DNA of 64,000 nt from Molanna angustata (lineage: Eukaryota; Arthropoda; Insecta; Trichoptera; Molannidae): positions 31,868,431 to 31,932,430 of the forward strand of contig OY754980.1 in assembly GCA_963576475.1 (NCBI GenBank). The letters run 5' to 3'. Below, piece by piece: positions 1-10,995 of this stretch. The position numbers were made by a program, and so were the translations under genes. Position 1 is the stretch's first letter, and the number at the start of each line of letters is the position of its first letter. The notes beneath the pieces were generated by a model. The model ran no database searches. It had not been told where the DNA came from and worked only from the letters and a program-made list of their open reading frames with translations.

Positions 1-120
1 AAAATTGAGATGACGACACTCGACCGAACGGAACCCCACAGAAGATAACCGGCGCGGCTCGAACCGCTCCTTATAACGGTCGCCTAGCGGGGGAAAGGCT
101 AGTTGGCTTCGCCCGCCACA
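1..120. other. GC-rich block, unrecognised
   Basis: About 120 bases, clearly richer in G and C than the surrounding AT-rich DNA, running into AT-rich sequence near base 125. No open frame of interest and no similarity to any other part of the window that I can see. It may be the end of a repeat lying mostly outside the window. Confidence 0.3.
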
Positions 121-261
121 GACTTTTATTTCAAATAACCCAATATATAGTTTTTTAAATTCTAATAACATTAAAAAATTTAACCTATTTATTCTCTAAA
201 CTCTACTGTGTCATTGTGGCACTCTGTTAGTGGAATATACATATGTAAGCTGTTCCTTAAT

Positions 262-942
262 ATTTGCTAGCAAATCAAAGACAATGGTCTTTGAAAAGAG
301 TGAAAGCAGAACAGCGTGTAAAATAAGGGTAGAGAACGAATGGCTCGAGCAAGTCGACGAATATGTATACTTGGGAAGCATATTTCAACGGAATGGACGG
401 CTTGATAAAGAAATCGAAAGAAGAGTTATGGCAGGAAACAGAGTGAATGGAGCACTTAGACCAATTATGAATGACCGCAACATATCAAAGGATGCCAAAG
501 TTGCCATTCATAACGCCATCGTAGTGCCAACCTTGACGTATGCAAGTGAAACCTGGACATGGCAGAAGACGCATGAAAGCAGAATAAATGCGGTTGAAAT
601 GAGATCGTTGAAGAATTTGCAATAGAACGATGTATGACAGGGTAAGAAATGAGGACATAAAGAAAGAATGTAAGTTGAAGAAAGATGTCATTACTAGAAT
701 GAAGGTGAACACATTGAGATGGTTTGGTCACATGGGGAGAATGAATGAGGAGCGCCTGACGAAGAAAATATACATATTCTGAAAGACGGAAATGTTAGAA
801 GTGTGAGCAACAGACGAACATGTATGAGACGATGCATGAATGTGGACGAGGCGAGAAATGCGTGCCAGGATAGAAAAATGTGGCGTTCGGTTCTCTCTGC
901 CTACCCCGCAAGGGACATGGCATGATGGTATGTATGTATGTA
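262..942 (+). pseudogene. RTE-clade LINE ORF C-terminus, copy A (broken)
   Basis: Reverse transcriptase C-terminal region of a non-LTR retrotransposon. An open frame carries the block VYLGSIFQRNGRLDKEIERR followed by AGNRVNGAL, VPTLTYASETWTWQ and NAVEMRSL, the usual order in RTE-type ORFs. The frame fails near base 610 through a small deletion, where copies at 39.7 and 63.4 kb continue into the NRTMYDRVRNEDIR and RWFGHMGRMNEERL blocks. A second loss of about 67 bases near 770 removes the GRGRPRKGW block present in the other copies. The TGA stop (923-925) almost touches a short TATG-repeat tail. Upstream RT, endonuclease and promoter are missing, so it is a 5'-truncated dead copy. RTE is assigned from motif order and the very short repeat tail; clade is fairly but not fully certain. 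Confidence 0.85.
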
Positions 943-1031
943 CTTAATATTTTGTAGGAACATATTCGATAAACAATTGTATTTTACTTTGTGCAAGCAT
1001 TTTAAATTAATTAATTAAAATAAAATAAAAC
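943..1031 (+). repeat. 3' flank shared with RTE copy at 39.7 kb
   Basis: Nearly the same sequence follows the TATG tail of the RTE copy near 40,343-40,431, with only a small difference near base 991. Other RTE copies in the window do not have this flank, so it is not part of the element. It marks either a segmental duplication or transduced 3' DNA. Confidence 0.75.
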
Positions 1032-1261
1032 ACATCTTTGTGTAAGCCGAATTTTAAAATTTATTCAAAAGAATAAAATCCCTCAACATGTTACAAGAAC
1101 AAAGTTCACTTATTCAGGAGGATACCTACAATGTTTTTATGTAGTATACTAAATTAAATGTAAAATTTACAGACTTAATGCCTAAATTAACGCCTTTTTT
1201 AACTCGGCTACACACCGTTTATAATATTAAAATTAATTTGTTATAAAGTAAAAAAAAACGA

Positions 1262-1738
1262 ATGGTCGGCCATGATAAGGATATCAAAAGAATACTTATG
1301 ACAGGAAACAGAGTAAAAGGAGCACATAGATCAGTTATGAATGATCTCAATATATCAAAGGATGCCAAAGTTGACTTTCATAACGCTATCTTAGTGCCAA
1401 CTTTGACGTATGCAAGTGAAACCTGGACATGGCAAAAGTCAAACGAAAGCAGTACAACTGCACTTGATATGAGATCGCCAAGAAGAATCTGTAATAGAAC
1501 GATGAATGACAGGTTACGAAATGAGGAAACACATCAATATTAGCTTCACCACTTGAGAATAATGAATGAGGAACTCCTGTCAAGGAAAATACCTAAACCA
1601 AGGTGACAGGAACGAGTCGAATACGACGCATGAATGGTGACGAGTCGATGAATGTGTGTTAAGATAGGAAAATGGGCATTCGGTTTTTCTCTGCCTACCC
1701 AGTAAGGGACATTGCGTGATATGTATATATGTATGTGT
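1262..1738 (+). pseudogene. RTE-clade LINE C-terminus, copy B (decayed)
   Basis: A more diverged relative of copy A. The open frame reads MTGNRVKGAHRSVMNDLNIS, then VPTLTYASETWTWQ and EMRSPRRICNRTMNDR, and stops early around base 1541. The remainder is recognisable as DNA: the terminal coding block, ending in the CTGCCTACCC and GTAAGGGACATTGCGTGAT stretches, and a TATG-like tail around 1720-1738. Several indels and stops; no function expected. Confidence 0.8.
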
Positions 1739-1811
1739 AGAAAACATCAGGTGATGGGTATTATTGATGTTAAGTAGTGGACTGTATTATAAACGATCTC
1801 ACCGATGCTTC

Positions 1812-2352
1812 TTTTATTTTTTTTTTATTTATTACAAATCAATACAAAGTTTACATATAAATCACAATTTAAAAAGGTATACAAATTCCATTATATGATT
1901 CATTATAACACTCTTTAATTGAGATAAAATCTCGTGTTAAAAGAGGGGAGTATCTATTTAATATTGTTACATTTGCCAAAACATTGTACATCTACTAAAC
2001 AATATGAAAGCTACACAAAAACCAGAATGAAATAACAAAAAATAAATAAATAAATCAGTACAATTTTCTAATTTTATTTTCAAATATATTATTTTTTTTT
2101 TTCGAGTCTAAGACTCAAAGGGAGTTCATTAAACCACTTAGTACCTTTATACTTATAGAAATGTTGTGAGGCAGTTGAACGTAAAAGAGGAATAGTAGTA
2201 AATCCTTGTGAATTAATTCTGCTGCTTATAGAAAATGACAGTTGGTTTGAATTTATAGGAATATCTTTATGAATTTGGAACACTGAGATTTTTTTGTAGA
2301 TATTTTCAACAGTTGAAACTTTAAAATCTTGAAATACATTAATAGTTAACAC
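1812..2352 (-). pseudogene. CR1/Jockey-type LINE C-terminus and 3' UTR
   Basis: Minus-strand frame 2352-2089 contains SISSRINSQGF, PLLRSTASQHFYKYKGTKWF and NELPLSLR, the LINE C-terminal pattern in which R-S-x-x-x-x-x-F-x-Y-x-G-x-K-x-x-N-x-LP closes the ORF. Downstream on the minus strand lies an AT-rich 3' UTR ending in an A-run (T-run 1817-1826 on the plus strand). Everything upstream of this last domain is absent: a short 5'-truncated insertion. Confidence 0.65.
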
Positions 2353-2399
2353 CTACATTAAATTCTTTATCCCTGGTTCACTGATTATTTCCTTTCTGT

Positions 2400-3160
2400 G
2401 CACACATCCACACGCGGTGGTCTTAAAACTTGTACTGAACTTTTTTAACTTGACACTTATTGTCACCCAAACTTATTGCGACAAGTAACAATTCTCAAAC
2501 GCATCGGTGAGGGGACACTGTCAAGGAAAGGTTCACGGAAACATGTTTCTACAGTATGTAAAAAAGAACTTAATTTAACAGAAGAAAAAAGTATCTTAAT
2601 TCGCCTCTTTTCCACACGATTCTATCGTATGACGAATCCAATGTACAAAAAACGCCTTAAAACTACGAAATCATAACTCAAATGTAACTGCGAAAGCTTG
2701 CCGTTTGACAACGAATAGAATTAAAAAATATTATTTGATACAAAAGCCAAGTGTTGTAATTGTGGTGTAGTTCAGCTACGGCGCATGTTGTGGGTGATAG
2801 AAGCAACGGTGGTGAGCACATGTGATTTTTATCACGAGTAATCCGGCACGTGGAATTGGACGAATCTAATTTCACATTGTTCCTGCCGATAATCGCCCCC
2901 GGACACTGGCGATGAATACAAAACGCCACGCCAGAAGAATTATGCTTTTTAGCGTTATCCCACTCATACATACACACACTGCTGGAGAAAAATATCCAAG
3001 ACGTGAGATTATTTTGTGGAATGTTTTATCGCCGAAATCTTATCGCCAGTAGCAAGAATTTTTTTCTGTTTCCGAGCAACTTAGTTATTTTTCCAAGTTT
3101 GATTTAAGCTTTTGCTCTTTATAACGTGGGTACCTACGCGAAAAAATTCTAGGAAAGTTT
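2400..3160. other. Unassigned stretch with one Cys/His ORF
   Basis: No repeat match found in the window. A minus-strand ORF (2977-2678, 99 codons) lies in locally GC-richer DNA and contains CIHRQC (a CX4C pair) and, about 29 residues on, NHMC, within a tryptophan-containing N-terminal stretch. This spacing vaguely recalls FLYWCH-type zinc fingers, but the canonical aromatic residues and HxH are not there. It may be a relic of a zinc-finger exon or chance. A plus-strand ORF at 2476-2676 shows nothing recognisable. Confidence 0.25.
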
Positions 3161-3165
3161 TATTA

Positions 3166-3606
<441 letters not shown>

Positions 3607-4428
3607 AAAAAAAATATAGCAATTGTTATTGCGATGAAATATTAGCGGCAACGTATTCTGTGAAGACTTGTGAAGGTCTCACAGATGGAAGCTTAAAATC
3701 CAGACTGTGTAGTAGTTCCACAATCGGTTTGAATCTGAGAAATCTGATCCCAGGTAGGTAGGTATGTAGGTATGGTCGCCCAATGGACGTTTTATTTTCC
3801 AATAACGTGTTCCATAAACATCTATTCCTATTAGATCCTTTGTGAATTGTGAGGGTACAAGACTAGCACATTCATATTATATAACAGCTTTCTCTGGACC
3901 CGCACGTTAAGGTCGCAACAAAACATCTCTTGGGTTTTTTCTTTGAATTCTTCATTTTGAAAATCACAACAAATACGACGCGAAATAATGTATGATGTAT
4001 GTAAAACTATTTGCGACACTTTTTTACTCGTTTGAAATTTTGCTTTTAACGTCGTTTATTGTACTTAACTATATTATAATTTTATCAATTGAATTTATGT
4101 ACTTACAAAGTTGAGCTTCTTGGCCACTAAGAAATATTTTCATTTTGATGTAATCACCTTAGGAACTCTCTCACTAGTACACACTATAGGTACGTTACTA
4201 CAATTTTTAAAATTTGTCAACGGTTTAGGTACATGATTTATTTATTAATTAATAAAAAAAAATATTTATTAAATTTTTATTGATTGGTTTTTTTTTTTAA
4301 TTTTGTTTATATATATTTTTATTTTTTCTAATTAATTTATTAATTTATGCACATGTCATTATGATAGATAGTATAATACATATGTTATCGTAAAAGTACC
4401 TACCTATTCACCATAAAATGTACTCCGT
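3607..4428. other. Unassigned AT-rich DNA
   Basis: No credible ORF. Contains a TAGG/TATG-rich stretch near 3,752-3,772 and an AT-rich segment 4,235-4,350. Nothing that I can assign to a family. Confidence 0.5.
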
Positions 4429-4429
4429 A

Positions 4430-4766
4430 GAGAATATTAAAACAATATATAAAAATAATATTTTTATTGACAATAACATTTCAATAGAGACGATGTTGGG
4501 ATATTATAGAAGAACCAGAAACTCAGGCACAGTGCTTACGTCCTGTCATCGGCTGGTTTACATGATCACTTTATGCGCTTGCGCAACTTTCACCAATTAT
4601 GCTTTTATTGAGTTCCCTTATCAATGTAATTTTTGAAAATTCTATATATTTGAATACGTGTATACATTTCACCTCCCAACTTCGTCTGGATTGAGATGTT
4701 GTTGTCAGTAAAAATATCATTTGACTCCCGACAGGGGAAAAAATCCAATGTTTGCGTATATGCAAT
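4430..4766 (+). mobile_element. Rep-1 interspersed element with long terminal inverted repeats
   Basis: Member of a family seen at least seven times in the window. The right end (4,665-4,766) contains CAACTTCGTCT, GACTCCCGACAGG and ATCCAATGTTTGCG, and is the reverse complement of the left end seen near 22.4 and 24.6 kb. The left end here is partly eroded but still shows TCAATAGAGACGATGTTGGG. Between them is a body with CCTGTCATCGGCTGGTTTAC, GCGCTTGCGCAAC and GAGTTCCCTTATCA. The structure suits a non-autonomous DNA transposon; superfamily not determined. No ORF. Confidence 0.7.
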
Positions 4767-5807
4767 TAAAAAATATATATTCGATATAAAAATAAATTTA
4801 TAATATTGTGACGTTTTTCGGCAGATGTTTTCTACACCTTTGCTACCTGTTACCTGTCAAAGCCACCATTACTCAAGGCTGTTCATAGTAGCCAATCGTG
4901 TTCCATGGTGTGGTGTAGTTGAGTCTTAGGCCTGGTTGTCAATGGCTTTTTTCTCTAAATATCATAATAGCATGTTTATGGACTTACAGCAATGTATGTC
5001 TAAAATTGTATACGTTGTTTAATCAGTCCTCTTGGCTTGCCATGTTAGACACATAGAACAATTATAATATATTATATAACACAAAGAGATGTTTGTTATT
5101 TTGTCGTTGTACATAATAATGATTTTTCTCTATAATAGGTAGATCATTAAATTAAAATGTGATTTTTCCTTCTTGTTACATTTATTCCAATCTCAAGATC
5201 CTTCTTGCGACGAATACAACAAAAAGAAACCACCTTTGTGTTTTTAATTCAGAAATATATATTTATTTTTTAAATGGTCACGTTTTAAACCCTTATTTCT
5301 ACCGTCCTACGACCTTGGGGCTGGTCCCTCTGTGATTCCAATTGACGTAATATCGATAGTGGGTGGCGTGAATTGCCCCAAAACGTGAAATGGCAGACTC
5401 GCCCGATGTTCCCTTGAGAATTGCCAACAACTAGCCTCGTTAAGGTGAATAAAAATGCCAAAGAAAAAGTAAATTCCCTTCTCTCAATCAAATATGTATT
5501 GAAGCCAAATGTGGGTCGAATCGGGAATAGAAAGATTGTTAATTATATTATGATGGTGATTTTGCAAATGATCCATCTCTGATGTAGGAAATCAGACAAA
5601 AACACAATTAAATATAAACACCCACTCCAAAATGATCATTTTGTAACTTATGAAATGATTTGAAATGATTATGATTTTATCATTACACATTGGTACAGAG
5701 TAGGTAAACAAGCCAAAAATGAAATAATAAAAAGGTTTCTTCGTTACTTCATCGATGGGGATGATGTTTTTAGGTTATTTTCAAAATGATCGGTTACTCA
5801 TTATTAA
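4767..5807. other. Unassigned DNA
   Basis: AT-rich apart from 5,295-5,460, where GC rises and a minus-strand ORF of 68 codons (5,491-5,285) ends in QGRRTVEIRV. I do not recognise this peptide; it may be a fossil of a mobile-element ORF. The rest shows nothing. Confidence 0.4.
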
Positions 5808-5890
5808 AATGTATAGAACTTTCAAAAATTGCATTAATAAGGGAACTCAATCAGAAGACATAATCGGTGAACGTTGCGCAAGCGTTTCCG
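5808..5890 (-). mobile_element. Rep-1 fragment
   Basis: Reverse-complement match to the body of Rep-1: AACTTTCAAAAATTGCAT, AAGGGAACTCAAT and GAACGTTGCGCAAGCG follow in the same order as at 25.1 kb. Both ends are missing. Confidence 0.65.
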
Positions 5891-5965
5891 CTGAACTTTT
5901 TCTAATTTATAGTTATATGTAACACGTATTATTGGAAAAGCGACTTGTGTGAAAGATATTATTAC

Positions 5966-6058
5966 TACATACATTCTTATCATCACGTCATGTTCCTCAT
6001 GGGGTAAACAGAGAGTACCAAACGCCACATTTTTTTCTATCCTGACACGTATTACACG
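5966..6058 (-). pseudogene. RTE 3'-terminal fragment
   Basis: Read on the minus strand it shows the last RTE codons and the terminal motif (plus-strand reading ATCATCACGTCATG, GGGGTAAACAGAGAGTACC, CGCCA). About 90 bases only: an extreme 5' truncation. Confidence 0.65.
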
Positions 6059-6149
6059 AATTCGGTTTTTTATATGAAATGTTAAAACATTAAGTTTGAA
6101 TACCTTAAAATATTTGCAGAAACAAATGTCCTCTGGAATTATTCTGGAA

Positions 6150-6725
6150 TTATGTTGTGGTAGATAATCAATTGTTATTACAATTCACCGCTGTACCTTA
6201 AAACCAAATTCACCTATTTATCTAATCACGGCCTATCGCTTCGATCTGCTGAACGTACTACATTAACTAACCCCATTCACAACACTGAATTTTTCAGCAC
6301 TTCCTTTGAAGTGCGTTCAGCAAGACTCTGGAATAATTTGAGTCCTGATATAACTTCGTCAAACTCGCTTTCCATTTTCAAGAGAAGACTAAAGCAGGGA
6401 TATCTCTCCGATAATACCTGATCCCTCTCCTTTTCCTTCCTTCCCTTTGCACGTAATATTTATCCCTAAACACCTGATCTCGATTTCCTCTTCTTATTCC
6501 TACCCAATCCCTTTTTTTGCTATGATGTTTTTCTTTTTATTTATCTTGGTGTTATGTATATTTAATATGTTCTTTTGTAGCATTCATTTTTTTTTTATTG
6601 ATGTACATGTATAATTCTGTCACTCTGTAATCTGGTTGGTTGGAAGAAATTGCCTAATGGCAATAAGCCCGCCAGTGTGCATTATAATTGTTTATACTAT
6701 GTACAAAAAGTTAAATAAATAAAAT
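6150..6725 (+). pseudogene. CR1-like LINE 3' end with tail hairpin (family H, copy 1)
   Basis: The frame ending at TGA 6,419-6,421 reads HGLSLRSAERTTL, NPIHNTEFFSTSFEVRSARL, WNNLSPDI and SIFKRRLKQGYL, the closing segment of a CR1-type RT ORF (R-x-W-N-x-L ... FK-x-x-L-K). A 3' UTR of roughly 270 bases follows, containing a stem-loop at 6,649-6,664 (ATTGCC-TAAT-GGCAAT) and an AAAT-type tail. The copies at 20.7 and 31.2 kb reach further upstream and show the same protein. 5'-truncated and dead. Confidence 0.8.
6649..6664 (+). other. LINE 3' UTR stem-loop
   Basis: Perfect 6-bp stem ATTGCC/GGCAAT with loop TAAT. The stem is kept in five other LINE 3' ends in this window while the loop changes, which suggests an RNA element recognised by the element's own reverse transcriptase. 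Confidence 0.75.
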
Positions 6726-6747
6726 AATTTTAATTAAATATAAATTA

Positions 6748-7005
6748 CAGACGGGTTTTTTGCCATTAAGCAATTTCTTACAACCAGCCAAATTAAAAAG
6801 TATGATAAAATTATTTATGTACACAAAAAAAATGACAGAAGATATCAGAAAAGAAACAATTCACAGTAAAGATAAAGATAAAAAAAAAACTCTTCATGTC
6901 AAAAAAAGGATTGGGAAAGTATAAGGAGAGAAAATCGAGATCATGTATATGCGGATGAATATTTCTTGTTTAGTTTTTTCTTGAAAATACGAAGGATGTC
7001 AGTTT
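6748..7005 (-). pseudogene. Family H LINE 3' UTR (copy 2)
   Basis: Reverse-complement match to the UTR of copy 1, including the eroded stem-loop (plus-strand TTGCCATTAAGCAAT), the AATCGAGATCA block and the FK-like coding remnant near 6,975-7,000. It lies tail-to-tail with copy 1, only about 25 bases away. Confidence 0.7.
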
Positions 7006-7685
7006 ACGAGAAAATTCTCGCAACTTTATATATATTATCATCACAAAGTTTCAGATTGTTGACGTCGTAACAAAATGCAATGTGCCGGAATTCGAATGCG
7101 AGTCCTCGATAAAAACCTCGTCCTCCGGATTAACAATGAAACAACATCTTGATGAAGAGCTAACAATGATTGTGGCCATAAAAGAATCTGCTTTAGTGTC
7201 TCGTTGTTTAACGACCTGTACTCGGGTATTTAGTACAAACCATAAAGACAATAGTGTTTTTTATGAAGCGTCAAAGTTTTACGTTGTCTACGCTCTGAAG
7301 GGCCATAAAACACGATGGGAATATACGATCTTTAACCTATTATCTGACTTTGTTTACTTACCTTATCGACAGCTTTTTACATTCTTTCAGCGCCCATAAA
7401 AGTCACTCCGTTGTGTTGTGCCACTAAACATGCGGTATTTTGACCTCAATAAACAGCGCTGTGTTCTTTTATCGTTATGCAAATAAATCGATGTTTTGGT
7501 TCGGCTCGGAGACCAGCGAACTTTGAGCCAGTTCGAAAAATGTGCACTTAGGTTTTATTGAACCATTACCTACTCGTCGACTACATACCAGAGATGACAC
7601 AACAATTTTTACTAATAACTATGATGTTATGTCGTGACTAAATGCTTGAGAAATACATACTGTATGGAGAAACAGGGGCACGCTA
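7006..7685. other. Unassigned DNA
   Basis: Contains open frames on both strands across 7,051-7,399 (105 and 66 codons) with no recognisable domain. Because they overlap each other in opposite directions, at most one could be real. I see no repeat elsewhere in the window that matches. Confidence 0.35.
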
Positions 7686-7689
7686 AAGG

Positions 7690-8130
7690 AGATTAAAGTG
7701 AGGATCTACAGAAGGAAGAGGAAAAAGACGCTTCTGGAGGGATTGCGTAGGGGGAGCAAGTTCATACCGAGTGGATAGCAGAATTCGAGTATTATGCTGG
7801 TAACAAACCCCTGGAAGACCATCCGAACAATGAAAAGACAGCTGAATATTCACCTCCCAAGAGCATGTTCCGAAAAAAACAAGACATAGTACTACGAAAA
7901 GAAAACTACTATAACGATATAAATGGGAAACTGGCTCATAGAAATGCATAACAGAATGCTTGGTTTGGAGGCATACGGTTGCTGCAAATCATGCCAAGAC
8001 GTAGAGAAAGAAGAGACCACTTCCTCTGTCGCTGTCTTGCTCTCTTTAGAAATAGGAACAGATTCCCAGGAAACTTCCCAATGAGCTTTCCCAAGCTCCT
8101 TGGGGTGTTTCTTCTATGGTGATCAGCCGA
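7690..8130 (+). pseudogene. Decayed non-LTR LINE, RNase H-type C-terminal region
   Basis: Three pieces in shifting frames make a recognisable LINE end: AGNKPLEDHPNNEKTAEY, then GCCKSCQDVEKEE, then HFLCRCLALFRNRNRF. The C-x-x-C ... H-F-L-C-x-C-x-A-L pattern is the zinc-knuckle-like tail of Jockey/R1-type ORF2 proteins. At least two frameshifts and internal stops. Family assignment beyond Jockey/R1-like is not possible. Confidence 0.5.
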
Positions 8131-8478
8131 TATCGGAGACGCTATCACAACTATTTGTTGAGCGGGATCATTGTTTGACTTATGGCTTCAGTGTTTTCTT
8201 TACTACCTTTCTCTAATAAAATCCAACGAAAGGAAAATCTAAAGATTTTTCAGATTATAAATTGGGTTTTTTTAGTTACAAACCACTAGTGGCGTTGAAC
8301 GCACTTGATAGATGTGAGTATATCATTGCATCGACAAAAAAATAAAAGGCGGATAAAAGTACGGATATTTAAAACAAAAAGCGTTTTCGTAAATATCTCA
8401 TCTCAAGTGCGCTACGTATAAATTGAACATAATATAATGGTTTTTGGCTAATAAGATAGGAATTAATATGTTTACTTA
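8131..8478. other. Unassigned DNA
   Basis: No ORF and no recognised repeat; it ends in TTA at 8,476-8,478, the left target duplication of the MITE that follows. Confidence 0.4.
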
Positions 8479-9129
8479 CGGTCTTACTTATCACATAGAT
8501 TTCTATAAAAGCTTACGAAACGCGCAACTAGATAAACTGCACTACTAAAATACTTAAGATCGGAATTAAAAAACTTGACTGTGTAAATTTGATATTTTTT
8601 CAATTTGTCAATATTATTTTTTGTTTATAATAGATGTGGCAAAATGAATTTATTTTTTACATCTAAATAAAATAAAATGTACATACATACACACATAAAC
8701 GTAGGTATTCCTACTAAGATGCGACAAACTAGTTCACCGAATATTTTACGAACACCCTCATTTTTTTTCATATGGCCACGTTGCTTCACAGATGTCAAAA
8801 TAATAGATAAATGCATGTAATGTTTGCATAACTGACATCGAAAAATAAAAAAACACCGCGTTGTGCCGTGTTGAGTCAATTAAAACACATTAGATTAAAT
8901 GTATCCGTCAATCTCAAATATGCGTCGTATCATATATGTGAAAGATCCGTCATTTTGAAATAATTGACATTACGTGTTAATCAAGCGTTGAACAACCTCT
9001 CCACCCGTCCTAACTTGCCGTTTACTAAATCAAGGTGTAATAAGGATAGTCACTGTTTAAGTAAACTTTACCGTTAACCACGCTCTATTACTAGGCACAA
9101 TAGATAGTTTCCGTTTATAAGTAAGACGG
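8479..9129. mobile_element. PIF/Harbinger-like MITE, copy 1
   Basis: A 651-bp element with short terminal inverted repeats: left CGGTCTTACTTAT, right ATAAGTAAGACGG (12 of 13 pair). TTA lies immediately outside both ends, matching the 3-bp TTA/TAA target duplication typical of PIF/Harbinger elements. A second copy lies at 59.1-59.7 kb in the opposite orientation. No transposase; ORFs inside are incidental. Superfamily assignment is inferred from the target duplication alone. Confidence 0.7.
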
Positions 9130-9132
9130 TTA

Positions 9133-9840
9133 GTTTTCGATTTCTTAGCGTTATGTTTATCACGGATAATACAGTGTACCTAGATATATAACGATAGCAT
9201 AGTAAAATGCTAATCTACGATTTACCACAAATTATCGATTGACGTTTAATCATTTAATTGATTATTTGACAAATCATACCCTCTTCCCACAACACTAATA
9301 GAGGTTACACATAAAATTAGGGTAAATTACTCGCACAATCATGATTATTGATTCTGAATCGATTGTTATTACAGTTTGCTTGCTGTTTGGTCTCCTAAAC
9401 TTAAAATTCCAAAGCGTTGTTGTTTCATGGGTCAAATAATAATAATTTTCCCACCTTTTGTCTGCGAGTACTTCCTCCATTTCCACCCTTCTCCGTTCAC
9501 CTGTATCCACCTTTCAGCTTAACCCTTATTGTTTCGGGGATTACGTCGATTTCATTCTTAAGTCTCTACGCCCGCGCCCAGGACTATAGTAGGTACATAG
9601 AACGAGCAACCGCTTATTCCACAGTTCACCGTTTTGTATTATTGAACCTTTTTGAATATCCCCTATTTCATCACTTCCACGTGGTAAATCCACTTAGCAG
9701 GAATTTTCTTGTACTTCCGTCGTCGCTCGTACCTATTATTCAAATCGTTTCGATTTCATAAAGTGCTACGTAACTGTTAAAAGTAAATTTTATCGAATCG
9801 ATTATTTTATGGAATTGAAATCATTGACATTTTCAGACGA
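9133..9840. other. Unassigned DNA
   Basis: A plus-strand ORF at 9,417-9,761 (114 codons) shows no domain, signal peptide or codon pattern that would support it. No repeat match noticed. Confidence 0.4.
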
Positions 9841-9844
9841 GAGG

Positions 9845-10440
9845 AAATGAGGAGATATTACTGGGTGAACGTCGTGTAGAATCGGTAGGATTCTTCACCT
9901 ACCTGGAATCATTGGTCACTTCGGACAATAATATCAGCATGGAAATAAAATCGAGACATGCAGTGGCTACTGAATGCTACTATTAGCCACTCAAACTATG
10001 ATTCTTATATACAAAACTCTTCTTCCACTAGTCCTTACATACGGAACGGAATGTTGGGCACTGGACGTGCAAAGGACGAAAATATGTTATTGGTGTTTGA
10101 AAGGAAGATATTAAGGAAAATCTTTGGCCCAATTAACGATGAAGTGGTCTGGAGAATACGAGCTAGAGGCAATTTACAATGAAACAAATGTAGTCCAATT
10201 TATTAAAATTCAGCGCCAACCTTGACTTGAACACGTATACCGGATGGATGATGACCGTATTCCTATAAAAAGATATTAAACACCTGTCCCGAACGGAAAA
10301 GAAGTAGAGGCAGACCTAGGTTGAGATGGCTGGACGGCGTGCTGTGCGACATCAAAGAAATAGACCTGATGAATTGGAGAAGACTGGCGGTCGATTTCTG
10401 AAAGAGGCCAGGATCTGCAGTGGACTGTAGTGCATGTGAT
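9845..10440 (+). pseudogene. Second RTE-like LINE lineage, C-terminus (many frameshifts)
   Basis: Pieces in all three frames spell a LINE C-terminus in correct order: VGFFTYLESLVTSDNNIS, IYKTLLPLVLTYGTECWALD, FERKILRKIFGPIND, EHVYRMDDDRIP, RSRGRPRLRWLDGV and LMNWRRLAVDF. This lineage uses LRKIFGP and RWLDGV where the copies at 0.3, 39.7 and 63.4 kb use LRRICNR and RKGWNDHV, so it is a different family. At least four frameshifts or stops. Followed by GATGATGAGGA, a typical terminus of such LINEs. Confidence 0.75.
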
Positions 10441-10995
10441 GATGAGGAATATATTTTTAAAGATATCAAATTTGTTTTTTTTTAAATAAATTTCATAATG
10501 TCAACCTACCACTTAGTTGAAATTCACCGTGGAAAATTCGGCAATTCTTCTTTTGAACCATTCAGACTCTGTTATTTTGAGTACAGATATTGCGTCGTAA
10601 TTCTTTTATTCATAATATATTTTCTTTATTTGTATTTTGTTTCATACAAAACAACGTACGGCTACAAAGAGTGAAGTAATGCGAGCTTCTCCTACCACCA
10701 CCGCCCGTTTGGCATAATGTTACGTCCCGTTGATGTTTTTATGTGACTCTTTTCCTCTCCGGGAAGAGCATAACCAAATGGTTGAGTCTATTATATAAGA
10801 TTTACCCGCCATAAAGGGTAGCGCCGACTGCCCATAATCCTATTTCCTTTGTCCCTATACAAGACCCATCATCTGTGTAAGGGGTGTTAAACTCGGAGAC
10901 CGTAAACATACCGAGATTCATTAACATACTTTTTTGTTTCATACAATTCCGATTGATCATTTTTTTTTTAGTAATTATTAGTATTTTTTTTAACT
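10441..10995. other. Unassigned DNA
   Basis: AT-rich, with a slightly GC-richer strip 10,655-10,830. No recognisable gene or repeat. Confidence 0.4.

Noticed and set aside
7051..7399. Overlapping ORFs of 105 (plus) and 66 (minus) codons
   Set aside because: They overlap antisense to each other and neither shows a motif; length is within chance for this composition.
9417..9761. 114-codon plus-strand ORF
   Set aside because: No domain, no similarity to anything I know, serine/proline/phenylalanine-rich by local composition; no upstream or downstream gene context.
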